DNA of 64,000 bases, taken from the NCBI RefSeq assembly GCF_014855495.1, contig NZ_JACYFJ010000002.1:248001-312000 (forward strand). Reading direction: 5' to 3'. How positions within the stretch are numbered: the stretch's first letter is position 1; each line of letters begins with the position of its first letter. Shown here piece after piece: positions 52,908 through 62,399 of the stretch. A program made the position numbers and the translations under genes. This DNA comes from Euzebyella saccharophila (lineage in GTDB: Bacteria; Bacteroidota; Bacteroidia; Flavobacteriales; Flavobacteriaceae). The notes below the pieces were generated by a model that did not search any database, was not told the origin of the DNA, and saw only the letters and a program-made list of their open reading frames with translations.

Positions 52908-55586
52908 ATGAGAACACAGCTATTTTTAACCATTTGTGCATTGCTTTTAACCTCTTTTGGCTTTGCTCAAAATACGATTACCGGAACGGTAACCGACTCC
53001 GAGGGCGAACCACTGCCTGGGGTAAACATTTTAGAAAAGGGCTCCACAAACGGGACCGTCACCGATTTTGATGGAAATTATTCTTTAGAAATTGACGGTG
53101 ATGCCATTTTGGTTTTCAGTTATATTGGATTTAATACCGAAGAATTAAGTACGGAAGGTAAAACCGTTATCAACCTAAGCATGTCCGAAGGCGTTTTGTT
53201 GGACGAAGTAATGCTAGTTGGTTCCAGAAGCCCTAAACGAACTTCTACCGATACGGCGGTACCAGTGGATGTCATCGATATTGCCGAGGTAGCTACACAG
53301 AGCGGTAAAATTGAGGTGAACGAGCTATTGCAATATGCCGCTCCTTCCTTTAACGCCAATAAACAGTCCGGGTCAGATGGGGCGGACCATATCACCCCTG
53401 CTACCCTAAGAGGACTTGGGCCCGATCAAACCTTGGTACTGGTCAACGGGAAAAGAAGACACCAATCATCCTTGATAAATATTTTTGGAACCAAAGGACG
53501 TGGTAATACAGGTACTGATTTAAATACCATCCCCGTAGCGGCCATTAAGCGAATTGAAATTCTTAGGGATGGGGCAGCAGCTCAGTACGGTTCCGATGCC
53601 ATTGCCGGGGTCATCAATATTGTTTTAAAGGACAAGACCGATGGCGTTAGCGGAAATATTAGCTACGGAGCCTATAATGCCAATACTCAGGGCGATTTTC
53701 CAGATGGCTTTCCTAATACCGAAGGCAATAGACTGGATACCGACGTTGACGGTAACCAGATAGGTGATGACCAGAATTTTGACGGTGGCTCGGTAAAGGC
53801 AGCTATCAATTACGGTGCGGGATTAGGTGAAAACGGCTATCTTAATTTCACTACCGAATACATCAATAAAAACAAAACCTTACGCCCGGGATTCGATTTC
53901 AGAAGAGGTTTTGGGGAAGCTGCTATTCAAGGATTCAATTTTATGGTCAACGGGGCTTATTCCGTATCCGATAATACGGAAATCTATGCCTTCGGTGGTA
54001 GAAATTTTAGAGATACGGACGCTTATGCCTTCACCCGAAACGGCGGCGAACGTGTGGTTAAGGCCATTTATCCAGATGGATTCAACCCACGTATTACTTC
54101 CAATATCATAGACAACTCTATTTCTGCCGGTTTAAGAACAGAACTTGATAATGGTTGGAAATTAGATGTTAGTAACACCTACGGAAAGAACAACTTTCAT
54201 TATTATATCAAAGGAACCTTAAATGCTTCCTTGGAAGAAGCCTCGCCAACCGATTTCGATGCGGGTGGACATAGCTTGAGCCAAAATACCGTAAATCTAG
54301 ATTTCTCTAAATATTACGATGACGTTATGGAGGGAATGAACCTTGCTTTTGGTGCCGAGTATCGCACCGAAAACTTTATCATTTTTTCTGGGGAACCTGG
54401 TTCGTATGGAACCTTTGATGAAAACGGAATTATAATCACGGATCCCGCCAATCAAACCCAGCCAACAATTCTAATTGATGGCGAAGAAGTACCAAGACCA
54501 GGAGGTTCTCAAGGCTTCCCGGGATATGGACCGGCAAACGAGGTAGACCGAAGCAGAAGTAATTTTTCATTATATGCCGATGGTGAATTTGACCTAAGCG
54601 AGGCATTTTTGCTGAGCGCCGCGGCAAGGTTTGAAAATTATAGCGATTTTGGCAGTACCCTTAACGGTAAATTGGCCGCTAGGTTAAAGGCTTCGGAGAA
54701 TATAAACATTAGAGGTTCTGTCAGCACAGGATTTAGAGCTCCTTCCCTAGCCCAGATTTATTATAATTTGCGGTTCACCAATTTTATTGGGGGCGATGCC
54801 ATTGACCAGTTGTTGAGCCCAAATAACAGTCCCGTCACGGCCTCTTTTGGAATCGACCAGCTAAACGAGGAAAAAGCCGTGAATGCCGGTTTAGGTTTTA
54901 CAGGAACTTTCGGAAACTTCACCGCGACAGTGGATGGTTACTACATCAACGTAAAAGACCGTATCGTACTCACAGGAAACTTTGGCACCACAGCTATTCC
55001 CGGAGTATCGGCGGCACAATTTTTCGTAAACGGGGTCGATACCGAAACTACAGGTCTCGACATCGTTCTCTCGTGGAGAAAGCCATTGGAAAACGGAAGC
55101 TTGTCGGCCACTTTCACTGGTAACTTAAACAATATGGATATTACGAGTGTCAACAACCGCAATTTAGATGCTGAAACATTTTTTGGAGAAAGGGACAAGG
55201 CTTTCTTGTTGGCTTCTGCACCTGAAAGTAAATTGGCGCTCAATTTAAATTACTCCCACAATAAGTTTGATGCAGGCCTTGCCTTTACAAGATTTAGCAG
55301 CATTGAGCTTCTGGATTTTCAGATGTTGGAACCTACTGCTGATTACGGAAGCCTAGCCAATAAAATTGCTGCTGCCACGGACAGCTATACACCTAAAGTG
55401 GTCACTGATTTAGTTTTAGGCTATCAAATTTACGAAGATGTAAAACTTCAAATTGGGGCCAATAACTTATTCAATGAATATCCAAGTCCGCAAGATGACT
55501 GGGTAGAAGGCGGTGGTGTTTGGGATGCCGTTCAAATGGGTTTTGGCGGAGCCTATTACTATACACAATTGGCATTTTCCTTTTAA
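52908..55586 (+). CDS. TonB-dependent receptor, stand-alone
   Basis: An 892-residue outer-membrane receptor. The signal peptide ends SFGFAQ. A carboxypeptidase-like domain follows (about 22-95, ITGTVTDSEGEPLPGVNILEKG). The plug has LRGLGPDQTLVLVNGKRRH and VAAIKRIEILRDGAAAQYGSDA. The barrel ends YYYTQLAFSF with the C-terminal aromatic signal. It resembles receptors for siderophores or small organic ligands rather than SusC, since it lacks a SusD partner and the SusC-specific N-terminal pattern. The ligand is unknown. The coding sequence looks slightly more GC-rich than its neighbours by eye. Confidence 0.9.
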   Translation: MRTQLFLTICALLLTSFGFAQNTITGTVTDSEGEPLPGVNILEKGSTNGTVTDFDGNYSLEIDGDAILVFSYIGFNTEELSTEGKTVINLSMSEGVLLDEVMLVGSRSPKRTSTDTAVPVDVIDIAEVATQSGKIEVNELLQYAAPSFNANKQSGSDGADHITPATLRGLGPDQTLVLVNGKRRHQSSLINIFGTKGRGNTGTDLNTIPVAAIKRIEILRDGAAAQYGSDAIAGVINIVLKDKTDGVSGNISYGAYNANTQGDFPDGFPNTEGNRLDTDVDGNQIGDDQNFDGGSVKAAINYGAGLGENGYLNFTTEYINKNKTLRPGFDFRRGFGEAAIQGFNFMVNGAYSVSDNTEIYAFGGRNFRDTDAYAFTRNGGERVVKAIYPDGFNPRITSNIIDNSISAGLRTELDNGWKLDVSNTYGKNNFHYYIKGTLNASLEEASPTDFDAGGHSLSQNTVNLDFSKYYDDVMEGMNLAFGAEYRTENFIIFSGEPGSYGTFDENGIIITDPANQTQPTILIDGEEVPRPGGSQGFPGYGPANEVDRSRSNFSLYADGEFDLSEAFLLSAAARFENYSDFGSTLNGKLAARLKASENINIRGSVSTGFRAPSLAQIYYNLRFTNFIGGDAIDQLLSPNNSPVTASFGIDQLNEEKAVNAGLGFTGTFGNFTATVDGYYINVKDRIVLTGNFGTTAIPGVSAAQFFVNGVDTETTGLDIVLSWRKPLENGSLSATFTGNLNNMDITSVNNRNLDAETFFGERDKAFLLASAPESKLALNLNYSHNKFDAGLAFTRFSSIELLDFQMLEPTADYGSLANKIAAATDSYTPKVVTDLVLGYQIYEDVKLQIGANNLFNEYPSPQDDWVEGGGVWDAVQMGFGGAYYYTQLAFSF

Positions 55587-55606
55587 TTAATGAAACCTAT
55601 AGCCAT

Positions 55607-55635
55607 AAAAAAACCGGACAATTGTCCGGTTTTTT
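55607..55635. terminator. Bidirectional intrinsic terminator
   Basis: A perfect palindrome AAACCGGACAATTGTCCGGTTT, flanked by an A run on the left and a T run on the right, lies between the convergent TonB receptor and ferredoxin genes. It can serve both strands. Confidence 0.9.
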
Positions 55636-55655
55636 ACTTTTTGTGTTTTTACATT

Positions 55656-56009
55656 TTAGCCTTCCGGGTGCATAAATGCTTGCTTAGCTAAAAGGGTTTC
55701 TTCGCTTTCTTCATGATCCTCGTCAGGAACACAACAATCTACAGGACATACTGCCGCACATTGTGGTTCTTCATGAAAGCCCATACATTCGGTACATTTG
55801 TCCGGTGAAATATAATAAAACTCGTCGCTTATAGGCTCTTGGGCCTCTTCTGCATTTACAGCCTTACCGCTAGGCAAAACAACATCCCCCTCTAAAGAGG
55901 TTCCGTCTGCATAACGCCATTCATCGGCACCTTCATAAATTGCTGTATTAGGGCATTCTGGTTCACAAGCCCCACAATTTATACATTCATCGGTAATTAT
56001 TATAGCCAT
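55656..56009 (-). CDS. Ferredoxin with two 4Fe-4S cluster sites
   Basis: A 117-residue protein. The first cluster motif is [12 protein letters not shown] (about 10-21). The second is [22 protein letters not shown] with the usual 8-residue insert. The middle segment with [14 protein letters not shown] is typical of the flavobacterial version. It is an electron carrier with an unknown partner. It is divergent from the acyl-CoA reductase gene, with 111 bases between them. Confidence 0.93.
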   Translation of the reverse strand: MAIIITDECINCGACEPECPNTAIYEGADEWRYADGTSLEGDVVLPSGKAVNAEEAQEPISDEFYYISPDKCTECMGFHEEPQCAAVCPVDCCVPDEDHEESEETLLAKQAFMHPEG

Positions 56010-56063
56010 AGTAATTTACTTGTTCTGGTTAAATTCAGCATCCCATTTAAATCAGGTATGCTT

Positions 56064-56071
56064 ACTTTTGC
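56064..56071 (+). promoter_or_regulatory. Bacteroidetes -7 promoter element before the acyl-CoA reductase gene
   Basis: TACTTTTG matches TAnnTTTG exactly and lies 49 bases before the ATG at 56121. A matching -33 TTG is not clear. Confidence 0.45.
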
Positions 56072-56120
56072 AATCATTTAAAAAACAAAGGTACAGTCTA
56101 GTCCTAATTATAGCAAATAT

Positions 56121-57161
56121 ATGAACGAGCATCCTAAAACATTTATTGCTTTCGTTAAACTTGGAACGTTTTTACGAGAATTTTGTAATTCACTACAAAA
56201 TGAGGACGAATGGTCAGTAAAACTAAATGAAGCCATTGAGCTAAGTAAACATAAGAATGGTTGGTTTACTAGAGAAAACGTGATGTTCGCCCTAGAAAAT
56301 TGGGGAGAGCTACTTACCGAAAATAATTTACAAGCTTGGCTATCCAAATATTCCCTATCCGAAAACCGACCAAAGACTGTCGCCTTGATTTTAGCCGGAA
56401 ATATACCTTTAGTAGGATTTCATGATTTTTTATGTGTTCTCTTGACCGGGAATAAAGTATTGGCAAAACTTTCCAGTAATGACGAGGCACTTATTAAATT
56501 CATAACATCGTATCTTACCTTCTTAGAGCCAATTTTTAAGGATTTAATTGTGTTTGAAAAAGAGCAGCTTAAAGAATTTGATGCTGTGATTGCCACGGGA
56601 AGTAACAACACTTCCCGCTATTTTGAACATTATTTCGGTAAAGGACCACATATTATTAGAAAAAACAGAAGTTCGGTTGCCATTATTTCTGGAAAGGAAT
56701 CACCCGAAGCCCTAAAGGCCTTAGGAGAGGATATATTTAGATATTTTGGATTAGGCTGCCGCAGTGTGTCTAAGATTTTCGTACCAAGGAATTATGATTT
56801 TGACCTATTTTTTAAGTCCATCTATGATTTTAATTCCCTTATTGAGCAGAATAAATATGCCAACAACTACGATTATAATAAGGCCGTCTATCTTATGAGC
56901 GAATTTAAAATTTTAGATAATGGCTTTCTTATTCTAAAAGAAGATGAAGGTTACTCCTCTCCCATCGCTTCCCTTTTTTACGAGTTTTATGATGAACCGG
57001 AAGAATTAAAAAACAGATTAGCTGCGGATAAAGAGCAATTACAGTGTGTTGTATCTCATGGTTTTATGGAAGATGAAGTAGCCTTTGGCCAAACTCAAAA
57101 ACCTAGTTTAACAGATTATGCAGATAATATAGATACTGTTGACTTCCTGTTGAGAACCTAA
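56121..57161 (+). CDS. LuxC-like acyl-CoA reductase
   Basis: A 346-residue protein of the aldehyde dehydrogenase-related LuxC family. Motifs: VALILAGNIPLVGFHDFLCVLL (NAD(P)-site region), AVIATGSNNTSRYFEHYFG, and Cys213 in FGLGCRSVSKIF as the acyl-thioester nucleophile. The C-terminal EQLQCVVSHGF and VAFGQTQKPSLTDYADNIDT complete the fold. LuxC proper reduces fatty acyl groups to aldehydes. No LuxE or luciferase genes are here. The serC and serA genes follow on the same strand after a 130-base gap. Confidence 0.85.
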   Translation: MNEHPKTFIAFVKLGTFLREFCNSLQNEDEWSVKLNEAIELSKHKNGWFTRENVMFALENWGELLTENNLQAWLSKYSLSENRPKTVALILAGNIPLVGFHDFLCVLLTGNKVLAKLSSNDEALIKFITSYLTFLEPIFKDLIVFEKEQLKEFDAVIATGSNNTSRYFEHYFGKGPHIIRKNRSSVAIISGKESPEALKALGEDIFRYFGLGCRSVSKIFVPRNYDFDLFFKSIYDFNSLIEQNKYANNYDYNKAVYLMSEFKILDNGFLILKEDEGYSSPIASLFYEFYDEPEELKNRLAADKEQLQCVVSHGFMEDEVAFGQTQKPSLTDYADNIDTVDFLLRT

Positions 57162-57291
57162 GTTTATTTTTTTCCTTCCCATATGGAAAATTGCATTTAA
57201 TTCAAGACCTTTAACGTCCTATTTTCAAAAATGCTGTTTAGACGTTTGCAATGGTCATTTTTGAATAAACAACAACTAAAATCAACACCCA

Positions 57292-58356
57292 ATGAAAAAA
57301 CATAATTTTAGTGCAGGCCCATGTATTTTACCGCAAGAAGTACTTCTTAAGGCTTCTGAAGCCGTAATGGACTTTAACGGATCCGGTCTTTCGCTAATAG
57401 AAATTTCTCATCGTAGCAAAGATTTTGTAGAAGTGATGGAGAATGCCAGAAGCCTTGCCCTGGAAATTCTTGGTTTGGAAAATAAAGGTTACAAGGCCTT
57501 ATTTCTTCAAGGAGGTGCAAGTATGCAGTTTTTAATGACGGCCTACAACCTTTTGGACAAAAAATCGGGATATTTAAACACAGGTACATGGAGCTCCAAG
57601 GCTATAAAAGAAGCCAAACTTTTTGGGGATGTTGTAGAAGTAGGCTCTTCCAAGGACGAGAATTTCAACTATATCCCAAAAGGATATTCAGTTCCAGAAG
57701 GTTTGGATTATCTTCACCTCACTAGCAACAATACTATTTTTGGCACGCAGATAAAGAAGTTTCCAAAAACCGATGCTCCTTTGGTATGCGATATGAGTTC
57801 CGATATTTTCTCAAGACAATTGGATTTTTCTCAGTTCGATTTAATCTACGCGGGTGCACAAAAGAACATGGGACCCGCAGGTGCAACCTTAGTGGTGATT
57901 AAAGAAGATATTTTAGGAAAGGTTAACCGTCAAATTCCATCCATGTTGGATTATGCGGTTCATATTTCAAAGGATAGTATGTTCAATACACCACCGGTTT
58001 TTGCAGTGTATACCTCCATGCTTACTTTAGAGTGGCTTAAATCTAAGGGCGGAATTTCTGCCATTGAAGAAGTTAATGAAAAGAAGTCGCAATTGGTATA
58101 TTCAGAAATTGACCTGAATCCCTTGTTTGAAGGTTTTGCGAAGAAAGAAGACCGCTCTCATATGAATGCAACTTTTAACTTGGTAGACGACCGATTAAAA
58201 GAGACTTTTGATACAATGGTGAAGGAAGCCGGAATCAATGGAATTAACGGTCACCGTTCCGTAGGAGGATACAGGGCATCTATGTACAACGCCTTAAGCC
58301 TTGAGAGTGTGGGTATTCTGGTAGATGTCATGAGCGAGTTGGAAAGAAAAGGATAA
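57292..58356 (+). CDS. serC: Phosphoserine / phosphohydroxythreonine aminotransferase
   Basis: A 354-residue class V PLP aminotransferase. The start MKKHNFSAGPCILPQEVL, LFLQGGASMQFLM, the PLP Lys191 in YAGAQKNMGPAG, and the C-terminal INGINGHRSVGGYRASMYNAL are diagnostic of SerC. It converts 3-phosphohydroxypyruvate to phosphoserine, and may also serve pyridoxine synthesis. It lies 51 bases upstream of serA. Confidence 0.96.
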   Translation: MKKHNFSAGPCILPQEVLLKASEAVMDFNGSGLSLIEISHRSKDFVEVMENARSLALEILGLENKGYKALFLQGGASMQFLMTAYNLLDKKSGYLNTGTWSSKAIKEAKLFGDVVEVGSSKDENFNYIPKGYSVPEGLDYLHLTSNNTIFGTQIKKFPKTDAPLVCDMSSDIFSRQLDFSQFDLIYAGAQKNMGPAGATLVVIKEDILGKVNRQIPSMLDYAVHISKDSMFNTPPVFAVYTSMLTLEWLKSKGGISAIEEVNEKKSQLVYSEIDLNPLFEGFAKKEDRSHMNATFNLVDDRLKETFDTMVKEAGINGINGHRSVGGYRASMYNALSLESVGILVDVMSELERKG

Positions 58357-58407
58357 ACTTAAAGTTTTACTTAAAGAGTTGTACTCAATTAATTAAAAAC
58401 CAACAAT

Positions 58408-59358
58408 ATGAAGGTTTTAGCTAATGACGGAATTGCCCAAGCTGGGATTGATAAGCTGGAGAAATCAGGATTTGAAGTACTGGTTACCAGGGTAGCCCAA
58501 GAGCAACTTCAAAATTATATAAACGAAAATGATGTTGAGGCACTTTTGGTTCGCAGTGCCACCAAAGTAAGGAAGGAACTTATTGATGCCTGTCCCAATT
58601 TAAAATTGATTGGTCGTGGCGGTGTTGGTATGGACAATATTGATGTAGACTATGCAAAAAACAAAGGTTTACACGTAATCAATACGCCTGCAGCTTCCTC
58701 CGGGTCTGTTGCGGAATTGGTTTTTGCCCATTTGTACGGCGGGGTTCGTTTCCTTTATGACGCCAATAGAAATATGCCTTTGGATGGGGACAGTAAATTC
58801 AACGAACTCAAAAAATCCTATGCCCGCGGAAGCGAACTCAGAGGTAAGACCTTAGGTATTATCGGATTTGGCAGAATTGGTCAGGCAACTGCAAAATTAG
58901 CCATAGGGGTAGGTATGAAAGTGGAGTTTTATGATCCCGTTATCACTGAAGCCAATTTAGAATTGGATTTCTTTGATGGACAATCCGTTTCATTTCATCT
59001 AACTTCCAAAACCAAGGAAGAAGTTATTTCTTCATCAGATTTTATTTCCCTGCACGTACCCTCACAAAAAGCGTATGTCATTGGAAAAAGTGAATTTAAC
59101 TTGATGAAAGATGGTGTTGGTATAGTCAATGCCGCAAGGGGAGGTATTTTGGACGAAGTAGCACTTGTTGATGCTCTAGAGAGTGGAAAAGTGGCCTTTG
59201 CAGGATTGGATGTATTTGAATCAGAGCCCTCACCGGAAATAAGAATACTAATGCACCCAAATATATCCTTAACCCCCCATATTGGTGCGGCTACGGGAGA
59301 AGCGCAAAAAAGAATTGCGGTAGAATTGGCAGAACAAATCATAACTTTAATGAAATAA
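58408..59358 (+). CDS. serA: D-3-phosphoglycerate dehydrogenase (short form)
   Basis: A 316-residue D-2-hydroxyacid dehydrogenase. The NAD motif is [17 protein letters not shown]. Catalytic residues: Arg in [10 protein letters not shown], and His in [12 protein letters not shown] with the intervening Glu of FESEPSP. There is no ACT regulatory domain, so serine feedback through that domain is not expected. Position after serC strongly favours the phosphoserine pathway over a generic hydroxyacid role. A terminator follows. Confidence 0.93.
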   Translation: MKVLANDGIAQAGIDKLEKSGFEVLVTRVAQEQLQNYINENDVEALLVRSATKVRKELIDACPNLKLIGRGGVGMDNIDVDYAKNKGLHVINTPAASSGSVAELVFAHLYGGVRFLYDANRNMPLDGDSKFNELKKSYARGSELRGKTLGIIGFGRIGQATAKLAIGVGMKVEFYDPVITEANLELDFFDGQSVSFHLTSKTKEEVISSSDFISLHVPSQKAYVIGKSEFNLMKDGVGIVNAARGGILDEVALVDALESGKVAFAGLDVFESEPSPEIRILMHPNISLTPHIGAATGEAQKRIAVELAEQIITLMK

Positions 59359-59392
59359 GGTGCTGAGCCCTTTCACACCGTACTACTATCAC

Positions 59393-59423
59393 AAAAAAGT
59401 ACCTGTAAAAAGGTACTTTTTTT
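59393..59423 (+). terminator. Intrinsic terminator after serA
   Basis: AAAAAGTACCT (59394-59404) and AGGTACTTTTTT (59411-59422) form an 11-bp stem with a 6-base loop and a T run that ends in GTACCTT. Confidence 0.88.
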
Positions 59424-59459
59424 GTACCTTGTAAACTCATTAATTATAAAACTAAACAC

Positions 59460-60083
59460 ATGTCTGGATTATTAGACTTACTTAACAGCCCTATGGGCAA
59501 ACAACTCATTAATGGTGCCGCCTCACAAACTGGCCAATCTACCGATCAAACAGGTAGCGTTTTAAGTATGGCCCTACCTTTGTTAATGGGTGCCATGAAA
59601 AAAAATGCCTCTTCCCCAGAGGGCGCACAAGGACTTATGAATGCCCTTTCCGGTAAACATGACGGAAGTATTCTTAATGATTTGGGCGGACTTTTTGGTG
59701 GTGGAGTGGATGATTCCGTGATGAACGACGGAGCCGGAATTTTAGGTCATGTTCTTGGAGGAAAACAATCACAGGTAGAGTCTGCCTTAAGTGCAAAATC
59801 TGGTATGGATGCGGGTTCTGTAGGAACCATTTTAAAAATGGCCGCACCTTTGTTAATGGGATATTTGGGAAGCCAGACCCGTCAACAAAACATAAGTGAT
59901 TCCAATGGATTGGGTAATCTTTTAGGAGGCCTAATGGGAGGTGGAAACCAGCAACAATCCTTGATTGAGTCCTTTTTGGATTCAGATGGGGATGGTAGCA
60001 TTCTTGATGATGTGGCTTCCATGGCTCTTGGAGGTAAAAAAGGAGGAATTGGCGGTCTTTTAGGGGGGCTATTCGGAAAATAA
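59460..60083 (+). CDS. DUF937 (YidB-like) protein
   Basis: A 207-residue Gly/Ser/Leu-rich protein. It has two copies of an LxMxxPLLMGxM unit (MALPLLMGAMKK about 38-50; MAAPLLMGYLGSQTRQQ about 120-136) and a near-C-terminal DSDGDGSILDDV calcium-loop-like segment. It starts MSGLLDLLNSPMGKQLINGAA, typical of DUF937. Function is unknown. It has terminators on both sides, so it is monocistronic. Confidence 0.85.
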   Translation: MSGLLDLLNSPMGKQLINGAASQTGQSTDQTGSVLSMALPLLMGAMKKNASSPEGAQGLMNALSGKHDGSILNDLGGLFGGGVDDSVMNDGAGILGHVLGGKQSQVESALSAKSGMDAGSVGTILKMAAPLLMGYLGSQTRQQNISDSNGLGNLLGGLMGGGNQQQSLIESFLDSDGDGSILDDVASMALGGKKGGIGGLLGGLFGK

Positions 60084-60103
60084 ACTAGTTATTACTGTAT
60101 ATC

Positions 60104-60135
60104 AAAGGTCGTTTGTATCCAAACGGCCTTTTTTT
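60104..60135 (+). terminator. Intrinsic terminator after the DUF937 gene
   Basis: AAAGGTCGTTT and AAACGGCCTTT form an 11-bp stem (one G-U pair) with a 6-base loop, followed by a T run that again ends in GTACCTT. Confidence 0.87.
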
Positions 60136-60180
60136 GTACCTTAAATGGTATAAAAATTGCACAGAAATAGAAAAAAGAAA

Positions 60181-60639
60181 ATGAAAAAGTGGTTGACATA
60201 TTGTGGGGTAAGTATTTGCTTCTGTTTTTTGATGGTGTCTAGTTGCACTGGCAGCAAACAAGCAGTAGATATAACGGATAAGGAGAAAATGGCTTTTGAT
60301 CAAACCAAAGGTGATACCATTTCCATTTCTAGTGATAGTTCGGAATACGAGATAATTATCATAGAACCGGGCTTTAACTTTTGGCTTCAAAGCATTGCCA
60401 GACCGGAAGGGTATTATTCTCAATCATTTTTGGAAAATAGAAACCAGATTTTTGTAATTAACTACAATCAAAGGGTGTTACAGCCCAATAGGTATTCCGC
60501 TGGGTTATATGAATGGCAGATTGATTATGACCCCAATATAGACTACGGATATGAGGTAAACTACAAACTCTATAATTATTTTATCTACTTCCAAAGAAAA
60601 TACAATCAACGATTAGGGCCTTTTATACCACGGATTTGA
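60181..60639 (+). CDS. DUF6146-like lipoprotein
   Basis: About 152 residues from the ATG at 60181; an upstream in-frame ATG at 60157 would add basic residues before the signal and is less likely. The lipoprotein Cys is in MVSSC (Cys22). The mature part has YEIIIIEPGFNFWLQSIARPEGYYSQ, NRNQIFVINYNQRVLQPN and a C-terminal NYKLYNYFIYFQRKYNQRLG, which fits the flavobacterial DUF6146 family. Function unknown. The small DUF6787 gene follows 27 bases later. Confidence 0.75.
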   Translation: MKKWLTYCGVSICFCFLMVSSCTGSKQAVDITDKEKMAFDQTKGDTISISSDSSEYEIIIIEPGFNFWLQSIARPEGYYSQSFLENRNQIFVINYNQRVLQPNRYSAGLYEWQIDYDPNIDYGYEVNYKLYNYFIYFQRKYNQRLGPFIPRI

Positions 60640-60666
60640 TTAGTATATTTGCCGCATTGAAAAGTT

Positions 60667-60969
60667 ATGGAAAAACTTAAGAAACGCTGGGGTATTGACT
60701 CCAATTTTCAATTAGCAGTTGTATTTATTGTTTTTGCAATTACCGGCTCAACTGCTGCTAAACTGGCAGCTCCCCTTTGTGAGTTCATTGGTCTGCATAG
60801 GGAATCTACGGCGGGATGGCTATACTGGACCGCCAGAATATTACTTATTTTCCCTATTTATCAAGTACTTCTTGTATTTTTCGGTTGGTTGTTCGGTCAA
60901 TTCAAATTCTTTTGGAATTTTGAGAAAAAAATGCTCAACCGCATGGGTTTAGGTTTTCTATTTAAATAG
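60667..60969 (+). CDS. DUF6787-like small membrane protein
   Basis: A 100-residue protein with two membrane helices (about 17-35, AVVFIVFAITGSTAAKLA; about 55-75, ARILLIFPIYQVLLVFFGWLFG) and conserved ends (KKRWGI at the start, MLNRMGLGFLF at the end), as in DUF6787. Function unknown. A TATATTTG box at 60644-60651 could give it a promoter, but with a leader of only about 10 bases. Confidence 0.72.
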   Translation: MEKLKKRWGIDSNFQLAVVFIVFAITGSTAAKLAAPLCEFIGLHRESTAGWLYWTARILLIFPIYQVLLVFFGWLFGQFKFFWNFEKKMLNRMGLGFLFK

Positions 60970-60989
60970 ACTGCTCGCTAATAAGTTGC

Positions 60990-61871
60990 TTATTGGGTTT
61001 TGTTCCTTTTAAACCCATAAAATAGTTGTCCACAAAAGCTTTCTGGTATTTCATCATCACCTTGAAAACCTAAAGCGACCTTTCCACTTTCTTCGGGTAT
61101 ATAATTGGTTTTAAAAATATAGTCCCACAAGCTAAGGCTTATTCCAAAGTTGACCCCGTATCTATGATTTTCTGGTAAGGTATAGGCGTGATGATATAGG
61201 TGCATTACAGAATTATTAAATATGTACTTAAAGGGCCCCCAAGTAATTTTTATATTGGAATGATTTAGGTGCCCAATGGTTATTGCCATAAAATGAACTA
61301 TATAGGCTTGCTCCGGTTCAAATCCGCCCAAAATCATAACCCCAAAGGTCTTTAGGGGTTTATAGAGAACATTTTCCATCCAATGAAATCGCATATGGGC
61401 CGCAAAACCCATTTCTTTTACACTGTGATGAATTTTATGAAACTGCCACAGTACATCATACCTGTGCAATAAAATGTGGGTAAACCACTGTACAAAATCC
61501 AATACCAAAAAGAAAACGATGAGTTGAACCCACATGGGCCAATTTCCCATATCTATGAGGGATAAACTTTCTATTGAAATACCAAACTCTAAAAATAACG
61601 TTTCCAGCAGTTTATAAAATCCACTAATGACGATAGCGAATAGAAAAAAATTGAAGAAAATATAAAAAGTATCCAACCAAAAATCTTTTCTAAAAATACG
61701 TTGCTCTTTTCTCCATGGAAATAAAATTTCCAGAATCCATACCGCTAATGATAGAAAGATAATTCCGTAAAAATAATTGGTGTACCAAGGCACCTCAAAA
61801 AGTATGGATTTCCAGGTCCAGTTTACCGTACCGTTGAAACCTTTTAAAAATGCTTCTATATACTTTTCCAC
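60990..61871 (-). CDS. Second sterol desaturase-family membrane enzyme
   Basis: A 293-residue protein starting at a GTG (61871). Histidine boxes: HILLHRYD, HKIHHSVKEMGFAAHMRFH, and HLYHHAYTLPENHRYGVNFG. Four or more membrane helices surround them (VPWYTNYFYGIIFLSLAVWIL and others). Only distantly similar to the 44182 gene. The lipid substrate is unknown. It lies downstream of the sulfite-oxidase-like pair on the same strand, 42 bases after the cytochrome gene, and may be part of the same transcript. Confidence 0.85.
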   Translation of the reverse strand: MEKYIEAFLKGFNGTVNWTWKSILFEVPWYTNYFYGIIFLSLAVWILEILFPWRKEQRIFRKDFWLDTFYIFFNFFLFAIVISGFYKLLETLFLEFGISIESLSLIDMGNWPMWVQLIVFFLVLDFVQWFTHILLHRYDVLWQFHKIHHSVKEMGFAAHMRFHWMENVLYKPLKTFGVMILGGFEPEQAYIVHFMAITIGHLNHSNIKITWGPFKYIFNNSVMHLYHHAYTLPENHRYGVNFGISLSLWDYIFKTNYIPEESGKVALGFQGDDEIPESFCGQLFYGFKRNKTQ

Positions 61872-61913
61872 GCCATTGAAATTACTATTCTTTTACTAAG
61901 TCGGTAAAACCAA

Positions 61914-62399
61914 TCAATCCTTAAGTTGATACCACTCAATGTTGGTCAAATTTTCTCTCCTCCCCTTTTCTTTGGGGGGATAATTGGTAACCAAATAATC
62001 TATAATGATATCTTCATTCTTACCAAGATCCCATAAGTTTTGGGTCTCTTGCATCCATTTTATAGTTGTTTTCCAACGTTCTTTGGTCATTCTATTTTGT
62101 ATGACCAGTTTTGATGAATGGCAATTGGTACAATTTTGAATGGTTTCTTGCATACCTGGTGCGTCTACAAATCCTGTGGCAACATGAATACCATTTTCAA
62201 TTTTTACATATTCATCCCCATCCTTTTCCAGAATAGTTTCCACAGCACCTTTAGGGCTGTGGTTTTCATTATCAAAAAATTTGGGATTGATTAGCAAATA
62301 TCCCAATAGAAGAGAAAATACGGCTACAATTATGACGGTAACCACCACCATACGAAACACTTTTTTAAATTCGTTTTTAAGCTTACTTCCGTTTTTCAT
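61914..62399 (-). CDS. Membrane-anchored monohaem cytochrome c (SorB-like)
   Basis: A 161-residue protein. One N-terminal membrane helix (about 17-38) is not cleaved in any obvious way. A single haem site CTNCH lies at 90-94, and a probable axial Met is in MTKERWKTTIKWMQ. Its ATG overlaps the TAA of the molybdoenzyme gene (TAATG), the same coupling seen for sulfite dehydrogenase SorA-SorB pairs. It is the likely electron acceptor of that enzyme. Confidence 0.85.
   Translation of the reverse strand: MKNGSKLKNEFKKVFRMVVVTVIIVAVFSLLLGYLLINPKFFDNENHSPKGAVETILEKDGDEYVKIENGIHVATGFVDAPGMQETIQNCTNCHSSKLVIQNRMTKERWKTTIKWMQETQNLWDLGKNEDIIIDYLVTNYPPKEKGRRENLTNIEWYQLKD

Noticed and set aside
57880-58195. 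Two further TGCAAC sites inside serC
   Set aside because: Neither has GTC(T/C) 17 bases downstream, and both lie inside a coding region.
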